Origin: Lachnoanaerobaculum gingivalis
GTDB taxonomy: Bacteria > Bacillota > Clostridia > Lachnospirales > Lachnospiraceae
Length of the DNA: 64,000 nucleotides
NCBI RefSeq assembly: GCF_003862475.1
Contig: NZ_RRCO01000002.1
Span: 186,001-250,000 of the forward strand
Reading direction: 5' to 3'
How positions within the stretch are numbered: the stretch's first letter is position 1; every line of letters starts with the position of its first letter. This document shows, in pieces, positions 55,013-63,379 of this stretch. Position numbers and translations under genes: made by a program. The notes below the pieces were generated by a model. It saw nothing but the letters and a program-made list of their open reading frames with translations, had not been told where the DNA came from and did not search any database.

Positions 55013-56338
55013 TTATTCAAGCTGTATACATAGCTTGCTGATATTTGATAGAGTATCATAGAACTCATCCTTATATGGGCAACTGCTACACAGCTTGAAT
55101 GTTATATACCTTGCTGAACGAATTACTTTTGCAGCAATCTTTAGCAGTTTTAGACGGACAGTATCAATGCGTTGTTTTCTCATATTTGCAGATAACGCCA
55201 ATCGTCTAAACCAATTAAATATGTTATAAGCAAGTGCATGTATTTGAAGCCTGTTGGCATTTACAATTCTTGTATGACTGCTGACAGAAGCAAAGTCAAA
55301 ACCTGTTTTACTTTCCTTTATGAAGTTTTCCATCAAGCCTCTTTTGCAATAGAACTTGATAAGATATTCAGGGGATGATTCCATGTTTGTAACAATGAAT
55401 GTATACATGTAAGTAATTTGGTTTTCAGGTTTTTCAACTTTACAGACAACACGTCTTTCATAAGGCCAAGGACCTGCCTGATACATGAATTCACCATAAA
55501 CTACAGCATAATCTACTTTGTTGTTTTTTGTGATTTCATCAAGTTCATCTACAAGATATGATGCTTTATCACGAAGTATAGCATTCTCTTTCAAACGAAT
55601 TACATAGCCGGTGCCGTTTTCTTCACACTGTTTATATAAACCGGGTGTTGCAAAGCCACTATCTCCACGAAGGAGAAGTTTAATTTCCGGAAAATCTTCA
55701 AGATATTCATCAAGTATAGGCTGAAGAAATTCCACAACTCCTGTGCTTGAATACTTAGTCCCATCGCGAAGCTGAATTTTAATCAAATCTCCTGTGATTC
55801 CATCATAGCAAACAAGTGGATGGTAACCGTTACTTTGATAGTGGAAGTTAAATGCTCTACCTTCCTGTTTGCCATAGGCATTAAGGAGTGTTGAGTCCAA
55901 ATCTAAAATGATAGCTTCCGGCATCTGAATGCTATAAACTTTCTTTCGAAGAATTTGATTTATTGAAAGGAACTGATTCAGCGAATCCTCATCCATTCGA
56001 TTATGAAATCTTGAAATGGTTGGTTGTGATGCTAAAGTGTCTTTATTTAGCACTGCTTTAAACACAGGATCATTTGTAAGTTCATCTGAAGCGTCATCTT
56101 CAAAATAACCTGCAATGATCATATATATCATCTGAAGAAGATTTTCTTTATCAGTGTGATAACGGAATAATGCAGAATCATTGGTCTTAAATGATTGACT
56201 GAAAAGTTTATCAATGCCAAGTTTACTTACGAATTCTTTTATAAGAAGTAAGCCTGCATCAGAGGATAAATCTCCTCCATCGAAATTAATTTTAATTTTT
56301 CTATTGCTTTCAAGTGATAAGGTGTTTACAATACTCAT
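55013..56338 (-). CDS. IS1380-family transposase
   Basis: 441 aa, apparently intact. The N-terminal motif NFDGGDLSSDAGLLLIKEF is diagnostic of IS1380 transposases. The DDE core follows: ILDLDSTLLNAYGKQEG (first Asp), LLLRGDSGFATPGLYKQCEE (second Asp), and the C-terminal CKRGLMENFIKESKTGFDFA carrying the Glu. AAAGGAG precedes the ATG on the complement (56344-56350). The terminal repeats could not be placed, so only the gene is given. It lies back-to-back with an IS110-type element, so this spot has taken at least two insertions. Confidence 0.92.
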   Translation of the reverse strand: MSIVNTLSLESNRKIKINFDGGDLSSDAGLLLIKEFVSKLGIDKLFSQSFKTNDSALFRYHTDKENLLQMIYMIIAGYFEDDASDELTNDPVFKAVLNKDTLASQPTISRFHNRMDEDSLNQFLSINQILRKKVYSIQMPEAIILDLDSTLLNAYGKQEGRAFNFHYQSNGYHPLVCYDGITGDLIKIQLRDGTKYSSTGVVEFLQPILDEYLEDFPEIKLLLRGDSGFATPGLYKQCEENGTGYVIRLKENAILRDKASYLVDELDEITKNNKVDYAVVYGEFMYQAGPWPYERRVVCKVEKPENQITYMYTFIVTNMESSPEYLIKFYCKRGLMENFIKESKTGFDFASVSSHTRIVNANRLQIHALAYNIFNWFRRLALSANMRKQRIDTVRLKLLKIAAKVIRSARYITFKLCSSCPYKDEFYDTLSNISKLCIQLE

Positions 56339-56641
56339 AAAGGGCTCCTTTGTGTATTTTTTTTGAGTTTAAGCACCTTAATTTTACCACAAATGGACGC
56401 TCTTTTTTTCTTCACTTAATAAGTGAAAGCAATATTTTGTTAAAATATAGTAATTATGTGGCTTTCAGCCACTTTCATGGAGTTAACAATGAATAATCTA
56501 GGATTAATATTAATTTAAATAGCTTCCTGTATAATTCAAAGTGTAGAAAGTAAATGATTTTACAAAAATAGATACCTAAGTTAAACTGTCATTGCTGACC
56601 GGCCAGTTAGCAAATGAGCGGAATAAGGAAGGTATCTACAA
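56339..56641. other. Spacer between the two insertion elements
   Basis: Bases 56339-56570 hold the right flank of the IS1380-type element, with a hairpin at about 56460-56476 (GTGGCTTTCAGCCAC). From 56571 the left end of the IS110-type element begins (GATACC, then TGTCATTG at 56587-56594). GGAAGG (56627-56632) serves the transposase start. No gene. Confidence 0.5.
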
Positions 56642-57931
56642 ATGAATTCTACACAAAATAAGAAGATTGAACAAGTAAAAGAAACAACAATGATTGTCGG
56701 CATTGATGTTGGCAGTGAAAAGCATTATTTCAGAGCTTTTAACTGGAGAGGCATAGAACTTACCAGAAAGCCTGTAGCGTTTTCAAACTCTATGGAGGGA
56801 TTCAACAGCTTTTACAATTCGGTTGTGGAACTGATGCAGAAAAATGAACTTAAAGATGCACTGGTAGGAATAGAGCCAACCGGTCACTACTGGTTTGATC
56901 TTGGGCAGTTCATGGGTGAAAAGAACATAAAGTTTGTGATGGTAAATCCGCACCATGTGCATAAGACCAAAGAATTAGATGACAATAGTCCATCTAAAAA
57001 TGACAGAAAAGATCCTCGTGTTATTGCAGGGCTTGTAAGGGATGGACGATATTTTTATTCATATATGCCGACAGGTGTATATGCAGAACTGCGGAATGCG
57101 TCAAACCGCCGGTTTGTGCTTGTAGAAGAACAGACAAGGGCGAAGAACCGTCTGCAGAAGTGGGTTGCAGTGTATTTCCCGGAATATAAGGGGATTTATA
57201 CACACATAGATGCCAAGGGAGGGCTGCTGGTGTTAAAGCAGGCACCAACTCTTGAGGAGATAGTAAGACTAGGAGTGGAAGGTATCATAAAGATATGGAA
57301 AGACGCTAAACTCCGAGGAAATGGGCATAAGAAGGCTATGCTGATCCTGAATGCAGCCATGAAAAGCATAGGATTAAAAGCAGGTCTTACAGAAGCTCGG
57401 ATGGAGATACAGGATCTGATAGAGGATTATGAACTCCAGACAAAACGCCTTGAACGGGTCAATGACCTGATCAAAGAACTGTGCCAACAGGTCAGGTATG
57501 CGGATAAGCTGCTTGAAATAAAAGGTATAGGAATAACAACCGTAGCTGGTTTCATAGCAGAAGTTGGTGATATCACGCGCTTTGATAGCACGAAAGAACT
57601 TCAGAAACTTGCAGGATTGGAACTGGTGGCAGATAGTTCCGGTAAGCACGACGGAAAAACAAAGATAAGCAAAAGAGGACGCAAGCGTCTCAGATATCTA
57701 CTTTTTGAGGCAGCGATATCGGTGGTGGGAAAGAATGAAGAATTCAAAGAAATCCACAGATATTATACTACCAGGGAAAAGAATCCATTGAAAAAGATGC
57801 AGTCGCTGATAGCAGTAGCATGTAAGCTGATAAGAGTATTCCATGTGATCCTTACCAAGGGAATCAGTTATGATGCATCAAAGATGTTGAAAGATATTCG
57901 ACGTCCGGGAGAGCAGTTAAAGGCTGCATAA
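56642..57931 (+). CDS. IS110/IS1111-family transposase (RuvC-like DEDD plus Tnp20)
   Basis: 429 aa, full length. The N-terminal RuvC-like domain begins IVGIDVGSEKHYFRAFNW (first Asp); ALVGIEPTGHYW (Glu) and KNDRKDPRVIAGLV (Asp pair) complete the DEDD set. The C-terminal Tnp20 domain contains LLEIKGIGITTVAGFIAEVG and LAGLELVADSSGKHDGKTKI with the catalytic-Ser region, then KRGRKRLRYLLFEAA. Such recombinases are guided by an RNA encoded in the element. The gene looks intact. GGAAGG (56627-56632) is the ribosome site. Confidence 0.93.
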   Translation: MNSTQNKKIEQVKETTMIVGIDVGSEKHYFRAFNWRGIELTRKPVAFSNSMEGFNSFYNSVVELMQKNELKDALVGIEPTGHYWFDLGQFMGEKNIKFVMVNPHHVHKTKELDDNSPSKNDRKDPRVIAGLVRDGRYFYSYMPTGVYAELRNASNRRFVLVEEQTRAKNRLQKWVAVYFPEYKGIYTHIDAKGGLLVLKQAPTLEEIVRLGVEGIIKIWKDAKLRGNGHKKAMLILNAAMKSIGLKAGLTEARMEIQDLIEDYELQTKRLERVNDLIKELCQQVRYADKLLEIKGIGITTVAGFIAEVGDITRFDSTKELQKLAGLELVADSSGKHDGKTKISKRGRKRLRYLLFEAAISVVGKNEEFKEIHRYYTTREKNPLKKMQSLIAVACKLIRVFHVILTKGISYDASKMLKDIRRPGEQLKAA

Positions 57932-57934
57932 CCG

Positions 57935-58300
57935 AGCAATAAAGAACAACCATAATGATTATAGGAAGCGTCCACCGAAAGGTGCTGTAATCGTAGTGTT
58001 TGGATCAGTGATGAAAGTACAAAGAATGAGCTGGTAGCCGGCAGGAATTTTCTCCAAAGGGCATGACCCTGATGAATAGCTAAGCTGGCACCCTGGTTAT
58101 GGACAGGCAGAACGAAGGAAGTGAGGACCCACCGTAAGGAGGATAATCCTGTTGGACATGAGAGGTGAGCTGCCATATAGGGATGGGTACACATCGAGGC
58201 CATTTAGAACGAATAGTGATGACGTTTTATTTGGTGCACCCATTATTACTATATATCTGCCCTGTATGAGGTAAAGATCACTCCATAACCTTAGTTCTAT
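57935..58300 (+). ncRNA. Candidate guide RNA (bridge/seek RNA) region of the IS110-type element
   Basis: This ORF-free segment, clearly richer in GC than the flanks, lies between the transposase stop and the right end of the element. It contains several short pairings, e.g. CCACCGAAAGGTG near 57972-57985 and CCTGGTTATGGACAGG near 58092-58107. Elements of the IS1111 subgroup are known to encode their targeting RNA at this position. That the RNA exists here, and where it starts and ends, is inferred. Confidence 0.55.
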
Positions 58301-58373
58301 TCAATGACAGGTATCAAAAAGTATTGAATTTATTAAAAAAACACTTGATTATATGGAGAGAGGAGTGATTACT

Positions 58374-59729
58374 ATGGTTATAATATTTTCCTTGGTTGAT
58401 TCAAGTAAGTCTATTTTTGATGTAGTAGATGATTGGAATAAGATGTTGTCATTTATAGTTTCTATCGGGGCTGTTTTAGCATCTATTTTTTCTCTATTTT
58501 ATATTATTAGAAGCATTGGTTTAGAAGACCATACTAAATATACTTTTAAAGATGTTAGCGAAAAAGATCGATATATGATATTAAAGCCTGCTATAATTAC
58601 TATTATTACTACTTTATTTGGCTTATTTTTGGGTTTGTTTATAGCATCTATTCAGTTAATTCCAAATTTAAATTACAATGATGTTTTATCTACTTATATT
58701 TTATCTGGAACTTTTTTTTTACTTATGTTCATTGTATTCACATATTTTTTCAAAAGATTTCCGTATAAGTTTTTGAGGGCTCCATATTATTTTTATAAAG
58801 AAAAAACAAAAAATTGTAATTTTTTATTATCTGCTTTTGCTAAAATACTTCTTATTATAGTATATTTTATAATGCTTATTATAGCTCTTATTCCAATTTT
58901 TATTTTGGGAGGTATATGCTCATTTGATAGTATCATATACACCATTTTGTCTAGCCTTATTTATAGTTTTTATGCAGTATCTGTATTTGTAGCTATTGTA
59001 CACGATGAAGAAGATGTTATTTTCATAAAAATATTTGGTAATATATGCTTGATTATAGTAATGATTCAAATTCCTAGTTCAATTTATTATTATTATATTA
59101 AAAAAACAGAGAATCTAAATGATATAATTAAAGGAATTTTTATAATTTCTTGTATAATTACATTGCTTTTTTTTATTTTAAATTTTATGTATTTACATAA
59201 GAAAATAAATTCAAACATTTCAAGAAGGCAAGCTTTGGCGTATTTTTATGCAAAAACTAAAAATAATAAAAAAGTATATATATATGGGAAACTAGATGAT
59301 TATTTTTTGTGTAACGAAAAAGACTATATTGAGTGTAGCAATATTGAACAAAAGGATCGAATTGAGAAAATATACAATTTTAAAAGAAAAGTATTAAAGA
59401 GTGTTTTTTTTGTAAATGATAAATTGAATGAAAAAAAATATAAGAAGCTATATTATGATCTAATTGAAGATATATTTTACTATATTAAATATTTGGATAA
59501 ATATGATAATGACATGATTCATTTGTTTAAAATTTTAGACAAGGTGGTCAAGGGTGAAGTTGTTTTAAATACAATAACAAGCTTGGATAAAAATTTAGAA
59601 GACATAAAAAAAATCTTTATCAGAATGGATAAAAAGATTAAATTACAATTTATTGAAATTTCAGATATAAAAAATAAAACAATATATTACTACCGTAAAA
59701 ATATAAAATCTTTTAAGAAAAACTTCTAA
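58374..59729 (+). CDS. Very AT-rich membrane protein of unknown function
   Basis: 451 aa from ATG 58374, which has AGGAG (58361-58365) 8 bases ahead; the ATG at 58353 overlaps that site. About eight membrane helices span residues ~15-275 (e.g. MLSFIVSIGAVLASIFSLFY; AIITIITTLFGLFLGLFIAS; IIVYFIMLIIALIPIFILGG). The C-terminal ~175 residues are charged and cytoplasmic (NISRRQALAYFYAKTKNNKK), rich in Lys, Tyr and Ile. Base composition is visibly more AT-rich than the core genes, which together with the two IS elements beside it suggests recent transfer. No family recognised. A defence or immunity role is possible but unsupported. Confidence 0.65.
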   Translation: MVIIFSLVDSSKSIFDVVDDWNKMLSFIVSIGAVLASIFSLFYIIRSIGLEDHTKYTFKDVSEKDRYMILKPAIITIITTLFGLFLGLFIASIQLIPNLNYNDVLSTYILSGTFFLLMFIVFTYFFKRFPYKFLRAPYYFYKEKTKNCNFLLSAFAKILLIIVYFIMLIIALIPIFILGGICSFDSIIYTILSSLIYSFYAVSVFVAIVHDEEDVIFIKIFGNICLIIVMIQIPSSIYYYYIKKTENLNDIIKGIFIISCIITLLFFILNFMYLHKKINSNISRRQALAYFYAKTKNNKKVYIYGKLDDYFLCNEKDYIECSNIEQKDRIEKIYNFKRKVLKSVFFVNDKLNEKKYKKLYYDLIEDIFYYIKYLDKYDNDMIHLFKILDKVVKGEVVLNTITSLDKNLEDIKKIFIRMDKKIKLQFIEISDIKNKTIYYYRKNIKSFKKNF

Positions 59730-60014
59730 AGATTCTTTATAAAACCACTAACACATATATTTAGTGTGTTTTTATGAGCTATGGTTATAATACAGGAGAA
59801 ATTTAAATAAAGTAAAGGTATTGAATTCAATCCGAATAAATCTATCAACTGCCAGGCCAGATCTGTTGCAATTGCAGTCGGATTAAAAAAAGTCGGTATA
59901 TTGGAAAAATGTATATCAGACGAAAAAGTTTTCTTGAGTGAAGTTTATAAGGTAACCGGTTAGTAAATAAATATCAAATCAAACGATATTATATTTTTTA
60001 TGAGGAAGTAACCT
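59730..60014 (+). other. Spacer with a possible gene remnant
   Basis: A weak hairpin (ACACATATATTTAGTGTGT, about 59752-59770) followed by T4 may terminate the AT-rich gene. From about 59815 to TAG at 59960-59962 an open frame without start codon reads GIEFNPNKSINCQARSVAIA and then VGLKKVGILEKCISDEKVFL. It looks like the end of a lost gene; the family is not recognised. Confidence 0.4.
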
Positions 60015-60443
60015 ATGAGAGGATTGAGAACAAATGAAGGAGCTAAATTTGAAAAATATTTTGCCATTATAGAAGAGGAGGCAAGAAAACTCGGAGGAGT
60101 TTTCTTTTCTGAAACAGGTGAAGGAAGAGATTTAGACCTTGAAGATATTGAAGTATGTGATTTAGGCGGATGGCTGGTTCCATTTGATCAGGTAGATGAA
60201 TTTGAAGCTCTTTATTTAGGTAGAAAAGATAAAGAAATATGGGCGGATAATAGATGGGATGATATGTATATTTTTGTAGACTATATACTTGATGGAAATA
60301 ATGTAAGTGTTAAGTTTGATAAATATGAATATGATACCCAAATATTTGAAGAGTATGAGGCGGAAAAAGAGGCAGGGACTTTAAAAACACGTCCAATAGA
60401 GGAACTTTGGAAAGAAATTGAACTAAATGATCCGGACCAATAA
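60015..60443 (+). CDS. Small acidic protein of unknown function
   Basis: 142 aa, strongly acidic and free of signal or membrane segments. Features visible: FEKYFAIIEEEARKLGGVFF, then GEGRDLDLEDIEVCDLGGWL and RPIEELWKEIELNDPDQ. Similar compact acidic cytoplasmic proteins are often immunity proteins for polymorphic toxins, but no toxin gene is adjacent and I do not recognise a family. AGGAAG (60003-60008) is the ribosome site. It ends in a strong terminator that isolates it from the ffh operon. Confidence 0.6.
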   Translation: MRGLRTNEGAKFEKYFAIIEEEARKLGGVFFSETGEGRDLDLEDIEVCDLGGWLVPFDQVDEFEALYLGRKDKEIWADNRWDDMYIFVDYILDGNNVSVKFDKYEYDTQIFEEYEAEKEAGTLKTRPIEELWKEIELNDPDQ

Positions 60444-60460
60444 TTCGATCCAACTTTTTC

Positions 60461-60497
60461 AAGCTGTCAAGTAAAAACACTTGACAGCTTCTTTTTA
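60461..60497. terminator. Rho-independent terminator
   Basis: Perfect 11-bp stem AAGCTGTCAAG/CTTGACAGCTT, 8-nt loop and T5 tract, just upstream of ylxM. Confidence 0.88.
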
Positions 60498-60517
60498 TAT
60501 TGTTATAATCTCTCAGT

Positions 60518-60874
60518 ATGGAAAATAATGATATAGAGAAATATATCAATCAAGGGATTCTTTATGATTTCTATGGAAAGCTTTTAACAGAGCATCAGCA
60601 AAGAATTTATGAGGATGTGGTTTTCAATGATCTCTCACTAAGTGAGATTGCTGAAAATGAGGGAATAAGTAGACAGGGTGTGAGCGATCTTATAAAAAGA
60701 TGCAATAAATCTCTGATTTCTTATGAGGAAAAGCTTGGTTTGATAAAAAAGTTTGATGAAACAAAATCTTATGTAAAAGAGATACAAAGGATTGTTAAGA
60801 TATATCAGGACACAAAGAATGAAGAACTTATATCAAAGATAGAAGAGCTTTCATTCAAGATACTGGATGTATAG
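60518..60874 (+). CDS. ylxM: YlxM, helix-turn-helix partner of the signal recognition particle operon
   Basis: 118 aa, full length. Sigma-70 region-4-like helix-turn-helix: LTEHQQRIYEDVVFNDLSLS, then EIAENEGISRQGVSDLIKRC. In Firmicutes it is always encoded just ahead of ffh and is thought to assist SRP function; direct DNA binding is not established. It lies 9 bases from ffh, so co-transcription is near certain. The promoter was not located with confidence, and the ribosome site is weak. Confidence 0.93.
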   Translation: MENNDIEKYINQGILYDFYGKLLTEHQQRIYEDVVFNDLSLSEIAENEGISRQGVSDLIKRCNKSLISYEEKLGLIKKFDETKSYVKEIQRIVKIYQDTKNEELISKIEELSFKILDV

Positions 60875-60883
60875 GAGGTTTGA

Positions 60884-62239
60884 ATGGCTTTTGAAAGCTT
60901 ATCCGAAAAACTTCAAAATGTTTTCAAAAATCTTCGTGGCAAGGGCAGACTTACTGAGGATGATGTAAGAACCGGATTAAAAGAAGTAAGGCTGGCACTT
61001 CTTGAGGCTGATGTAAGTTTTAAGGTTGTAAAAGATTTTATAAAGAGTATTCAGGAGAAGGCAACAGGTACTGATGTACTCAATTCACTTACACCGGCTC
61101 AGCAGGTTATTAAAATAGTTAATGATGAGATGGTTTCTTTGATGGGTAGTGAGACTACAGAAATAAAGATTAAACCGTCAGGAGAAATAACTATTATAAT
61201 GATGGCAGGTCTTCAGGGTGCAGGTAAAACAACAACTACCGCAAAGCTTGCCGCAAAATTAAAGAAAAAGGGAAATTCTCCACTTCTTGTAGGATGTGAT
61301 ATCTACAGACCTGCCGCCATAGAGCAGTTAAAAAGAAATGGTGAAAAGGTGGATGTGCCTGTCTTTGAGGTGGGAACCGATCACAAACCTGCAGAGATTG
61401 CTAAAAGAGCTGTGGAGTTTGCCAAGGAGAATCATCACAACATTATATTTCTTGATACTGCAGGTCGTCTGCATATCGATGAAGATATGATGGATGAGTT
61501 GATAGAGATAAAAGAAACTGTAAATGTTGACGATATCATTTTGGTGGTTGATGCCATGACAGGTCAGGATGCGGTAAATGTAGCCGAGACCTTCAATGAA
61601 AAGCTTGATATTACAGGAGTAATACTTACAAAGCTTGACGGTGATACCAGAGGTGGTGCGGCTCTTTCAGTACGTGCCGTTACAGGTAAGCCGATACTTT
61701 ATGTAGGTATGGGAGAAAAACTCTCTGATTTGGAGCAGTTTTATCCTGACAGAATGGCAAGCAGAATTCTCGGTATGGGAGATATCCTTTCTCTTATTGA
61801 AAAGGCCGAGATGGATATGGATAGTGAGAAAGCTAAGAAGCTCTCACAAAAGATTGCCAAAGCGGATTTTGATTTCAACGATTTCCTTGATCAGCTGGAA
61901 CAGCTTGAGAAGATGGGTGGTATGGCAAGTATACTCAGCATGTTACCGGGAATCGGTGGTAAGGCTGCATTACCTGAGGTTGATGACAGTCAGATGATAA
62001 AAATAAAAGCTATTATTCAGAGTATGTCTGAAAAAGAAAGGCTTGATCCAAGTCTTTTGAACCCTTCAAGAAAAAACAGAATTGCAAAGGGTTCAGGTGT
62101 AAATATTGCTGATGTCAACAGACTTGTAAAGCAATTTGAACAGATGAAAAAGATGATGAAGCAATTCCCGGGTATGATGAAGAATGGTAAAAAGAGAGGA
62201 GCCCTTGGCGGACTCTTCGGAGGAAAATTAGGTTTTTAA
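60884..62239 (+). CDS. ffh: Signal recognition particle protein Ffh
   Basis: 451 aa. NG domain: GLQGAGKTTTTAKLAAKL (G1), DIYRPAAIEQLKRNGEKVDV, FLDTAGRLHIDEDMMDELIE (G3), LTKLDGDTRGGAALSVRAVT. The Met-rich M domain that binds 4.5S RNA and signal peptides fills ~300-451, ending QMKKMMKQFPGMMKNGKK. Together with 4.5S RNA and FtsY it targets nascent membrane proteins. TAGGAGG (60870-60876) overlaps the ylxM end. No ffs RNA gene is seen in the window. Confidence 0.97.
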   Translation: MAFESLSEKLQNVFKNLRGKGRLTEDDVRTGLKEVRLALLEADVSFKVVKDFIKSIQEKATGTDVLNSLTPAQQVIKIVNDEMVSLMGSETTEIKIKPSGEITIIMMAGLQGAGKTTTTAKLAAKLKKKGNSPLLVGCDIYRPAAIEQLKRNGEKVDVPVFEVGTDHKPAEIAKRAVEFAKENHHNIIFLDTAGRLHIDEDMMDELIEIKETVNVDDIILVVDAMTGQDAVNVAETFNEKLDITGVILTKLDGDTRGGAALSVRAVTGKPILYVGMGEKLSDLEQFYPDRMASRILGMGDILSLIEKAEMDMDSEKAKKLSQKIAKADFDFNDFLDQLEQLEKMGGMASILSMLPGIGGKAALPEVDDSQMIKIKAIIQSMSEKERLDPSLLNPSRKNRIAKGSGVNIADVNRLVKQFEQMKKMMKQFPGMMKNGKKRGALGGLFGGKLGF

Positions 62240-62307
62240 CGGATTTTATTCTAAATAATTAGAATTGATCATATATAGATTTTTATAGCTATTAGGAGGA
62301 TAATAAA

Positions 62308-62550
62308 ATGGCAGTTAAGATGAGATTAAAGAGAATGGGACAGAAGAAGGCACCTTTCTATAGAGTAGTTGTTGCTGATGCTCGTTCACCAAGAGACGGT
62401 AGATTTATCGACGAGGTTGGTTACTATGATCCAACAGTTGAGCCAAGCGTAATCAAGTTTGATGAGGAGAACACAAAGAAGTGGCTTGCTAACGGTGCAC
62501 AGCCAACTGACAGAGTTGCTAAGCTTTTAAAGAGTGCCGGATTAGTATAA
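62308..62550 (+). CDS. rpsP: 30S ribosomal protein S16
   Basis: 80 aa. [20 protein letters not shown] and [20 protein letters not shown] cover the family's conserved N-terminal half. A strong AGGAGG (62294-62299) precedes the ATG. Conserved position after ffh and before khpA-rimM-trmD. Confidence 0.97.
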   Translation: MAVKMRLKRMGQKKAPFYRVVVADARSPRDGRFIDEVGYYDPTVEPSVIKFDEENTKKWLANGAQPTDRVAKLLKSAGLV

Positions 62551-62562
62551 TAAGGACTGATT

Positions 62563-62790
62563 ATGAAAGAAGTCATTGAGGTTATAGCAAAAGCTTTGGT
62601 AGATGACCCGGCTCAAGTAAAAGTTGAAGAGACAATCGATGGTGATACTACTATCTGTACATTGTCTGTAGCCGAAGCTGATATGGGCAAGGTTATAGGT
62701 AAGTCAGGAAAGATAGCAAAAGCTATCCGTTCTATCATAAAATCAGCATCTATAAGAGCTGAAAAAAAGGTAGTATTAGAAATAAAATAA
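62563..62790 (+). CDS. khpA: KH-domain RNA-binding protein KhpA (YlqC)
   Basis: 75 aa, a single KH domain with the GxxG loop in MGKVIGKSGKIAKAIRSIIK (about residues 44-63). In Gram-positive bacteria KhpA pairs with KhpB/Jag to bind RNAs and affects cell growth and wall synthesis. Starts 12 bases after rpsP, the usual arrangement. Confidence 0.94.
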   Translation: MKEVIEVIAKALVDDPAQVKVEETIDGDTTICTLSVAEADMGKVIGKSGKIAKAIRSIIKSASIRAEKKVVLEIK

Positions 62791-62796
62791 CAAAAC

Positions 62797-62820
62797 AAGC
62801 TGCTACATTTGTAGTGGCTT
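62797..62820 (+). terminator. Hairpin between khpA and rimM
   Basis: 11-bp stem with two G-U pairs (AAGCTGCTACA/TGTAGTGGCTT), loop of 2-3, followed by TATT. It may reduce transcription into rimM-trmD rather than stop it. Confidence 0.55.
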
Positions 62821-62867
62821 TATTGCTATTTAAAGACTATATTAAGTAAGTTTTGAAAGAGAATAAA

Positions 62868-63377
62868 ATGATTGATAGATTTAGAGTGGGAGTAATCACA
62901 AGCTCTCATGGAATAAAGGGTGAGGCAAAGGTATATCCTACATCTGATGACCAAAACAGACTGAAGAAAATAAAGAAAGTATATGCAAATATTAAGGGAG
63001 TAGAGACTGCACTTGATATTGAAACTGTCAGATTTCAAAAAAATATGGCGCTTGTAAAGTTTAAGCAGTTTAACACTCCTGAAGAAATACAGGCACTTAG
63101 GAATACCGATTTGTTTGTAAACAGAGAAAATGCCACACCTTTAAAAAAGAATGAAAACTATATTGCAGATCTTATAGGTCTTAATGTAGTTGATGAAGAT
63201 GGTACACTGCTTGGTAAAGTTACAGATGTATTCCCCACAGGGGCAAATCATGTAATGGAAGTGGACATGGGAGAAAAGAAGGTATTATTCCCATATATCA
63301 GCCAATGTATACTGGATGTGGATCTTGAGGAAGAAAAAATTAAAGTCCATGTTTTGGACGGACTTTTGGATTTATAG
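62868..63377 (+). CDS. rimM: Ribosome maturation factor RimM
   Basis: 169 aa. RimM N-domain (FRVGVITSSHGIKGEAKVYP), then the PRC-barrel part (YIADLIGLNVVDEDGTLLGK; VFPTGANHVMEV; VLFPYISQCILDVDL). Helps assemble the 30S head. ATG 62868 with AAAGAG (62857-62862) is preferred; TTG 62853 overlaps the site. trmD starts 2 bases after the stop. Confidence 0.96.
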   Translation: MIDRFRVGVITSSHGIKGEAKVYPTSDDQNRLKKIKKVYANIKGVETALDIETVRFQKNMALVKFKQFNTPEEIQALRNTDLFVNRENATPLKKNENYIADLIGLNVVDEDGTLLGKVTDVFPTGANHVMEVDMGEKKVLFPYISQCILDVDLEEEKIKVHVLDGLLDL

Positions 63378-63379
63378 AT

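Larger units (their letters stand above)
56571..58315 (+). mobile_element. IS110-family element of the IS1111 kind (about 1.75 kb)
   Basis: A single DEDD-type transposase gene is followed by about 370 bases of non-coding sequence. Sub-terminal inverted repeats are visible: GATACC (56571-56576) with GGTATC (58310-58315), and TGTCATTG (56587-56594) with CAATGACA (58302-58309). Such short inverted repeats plus a long downstream non-coding part mark the IS1111 subgroup, in contrast to IS110 proper, which has its RNA upstream. Ends are approximate. Confidence 0.75.
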
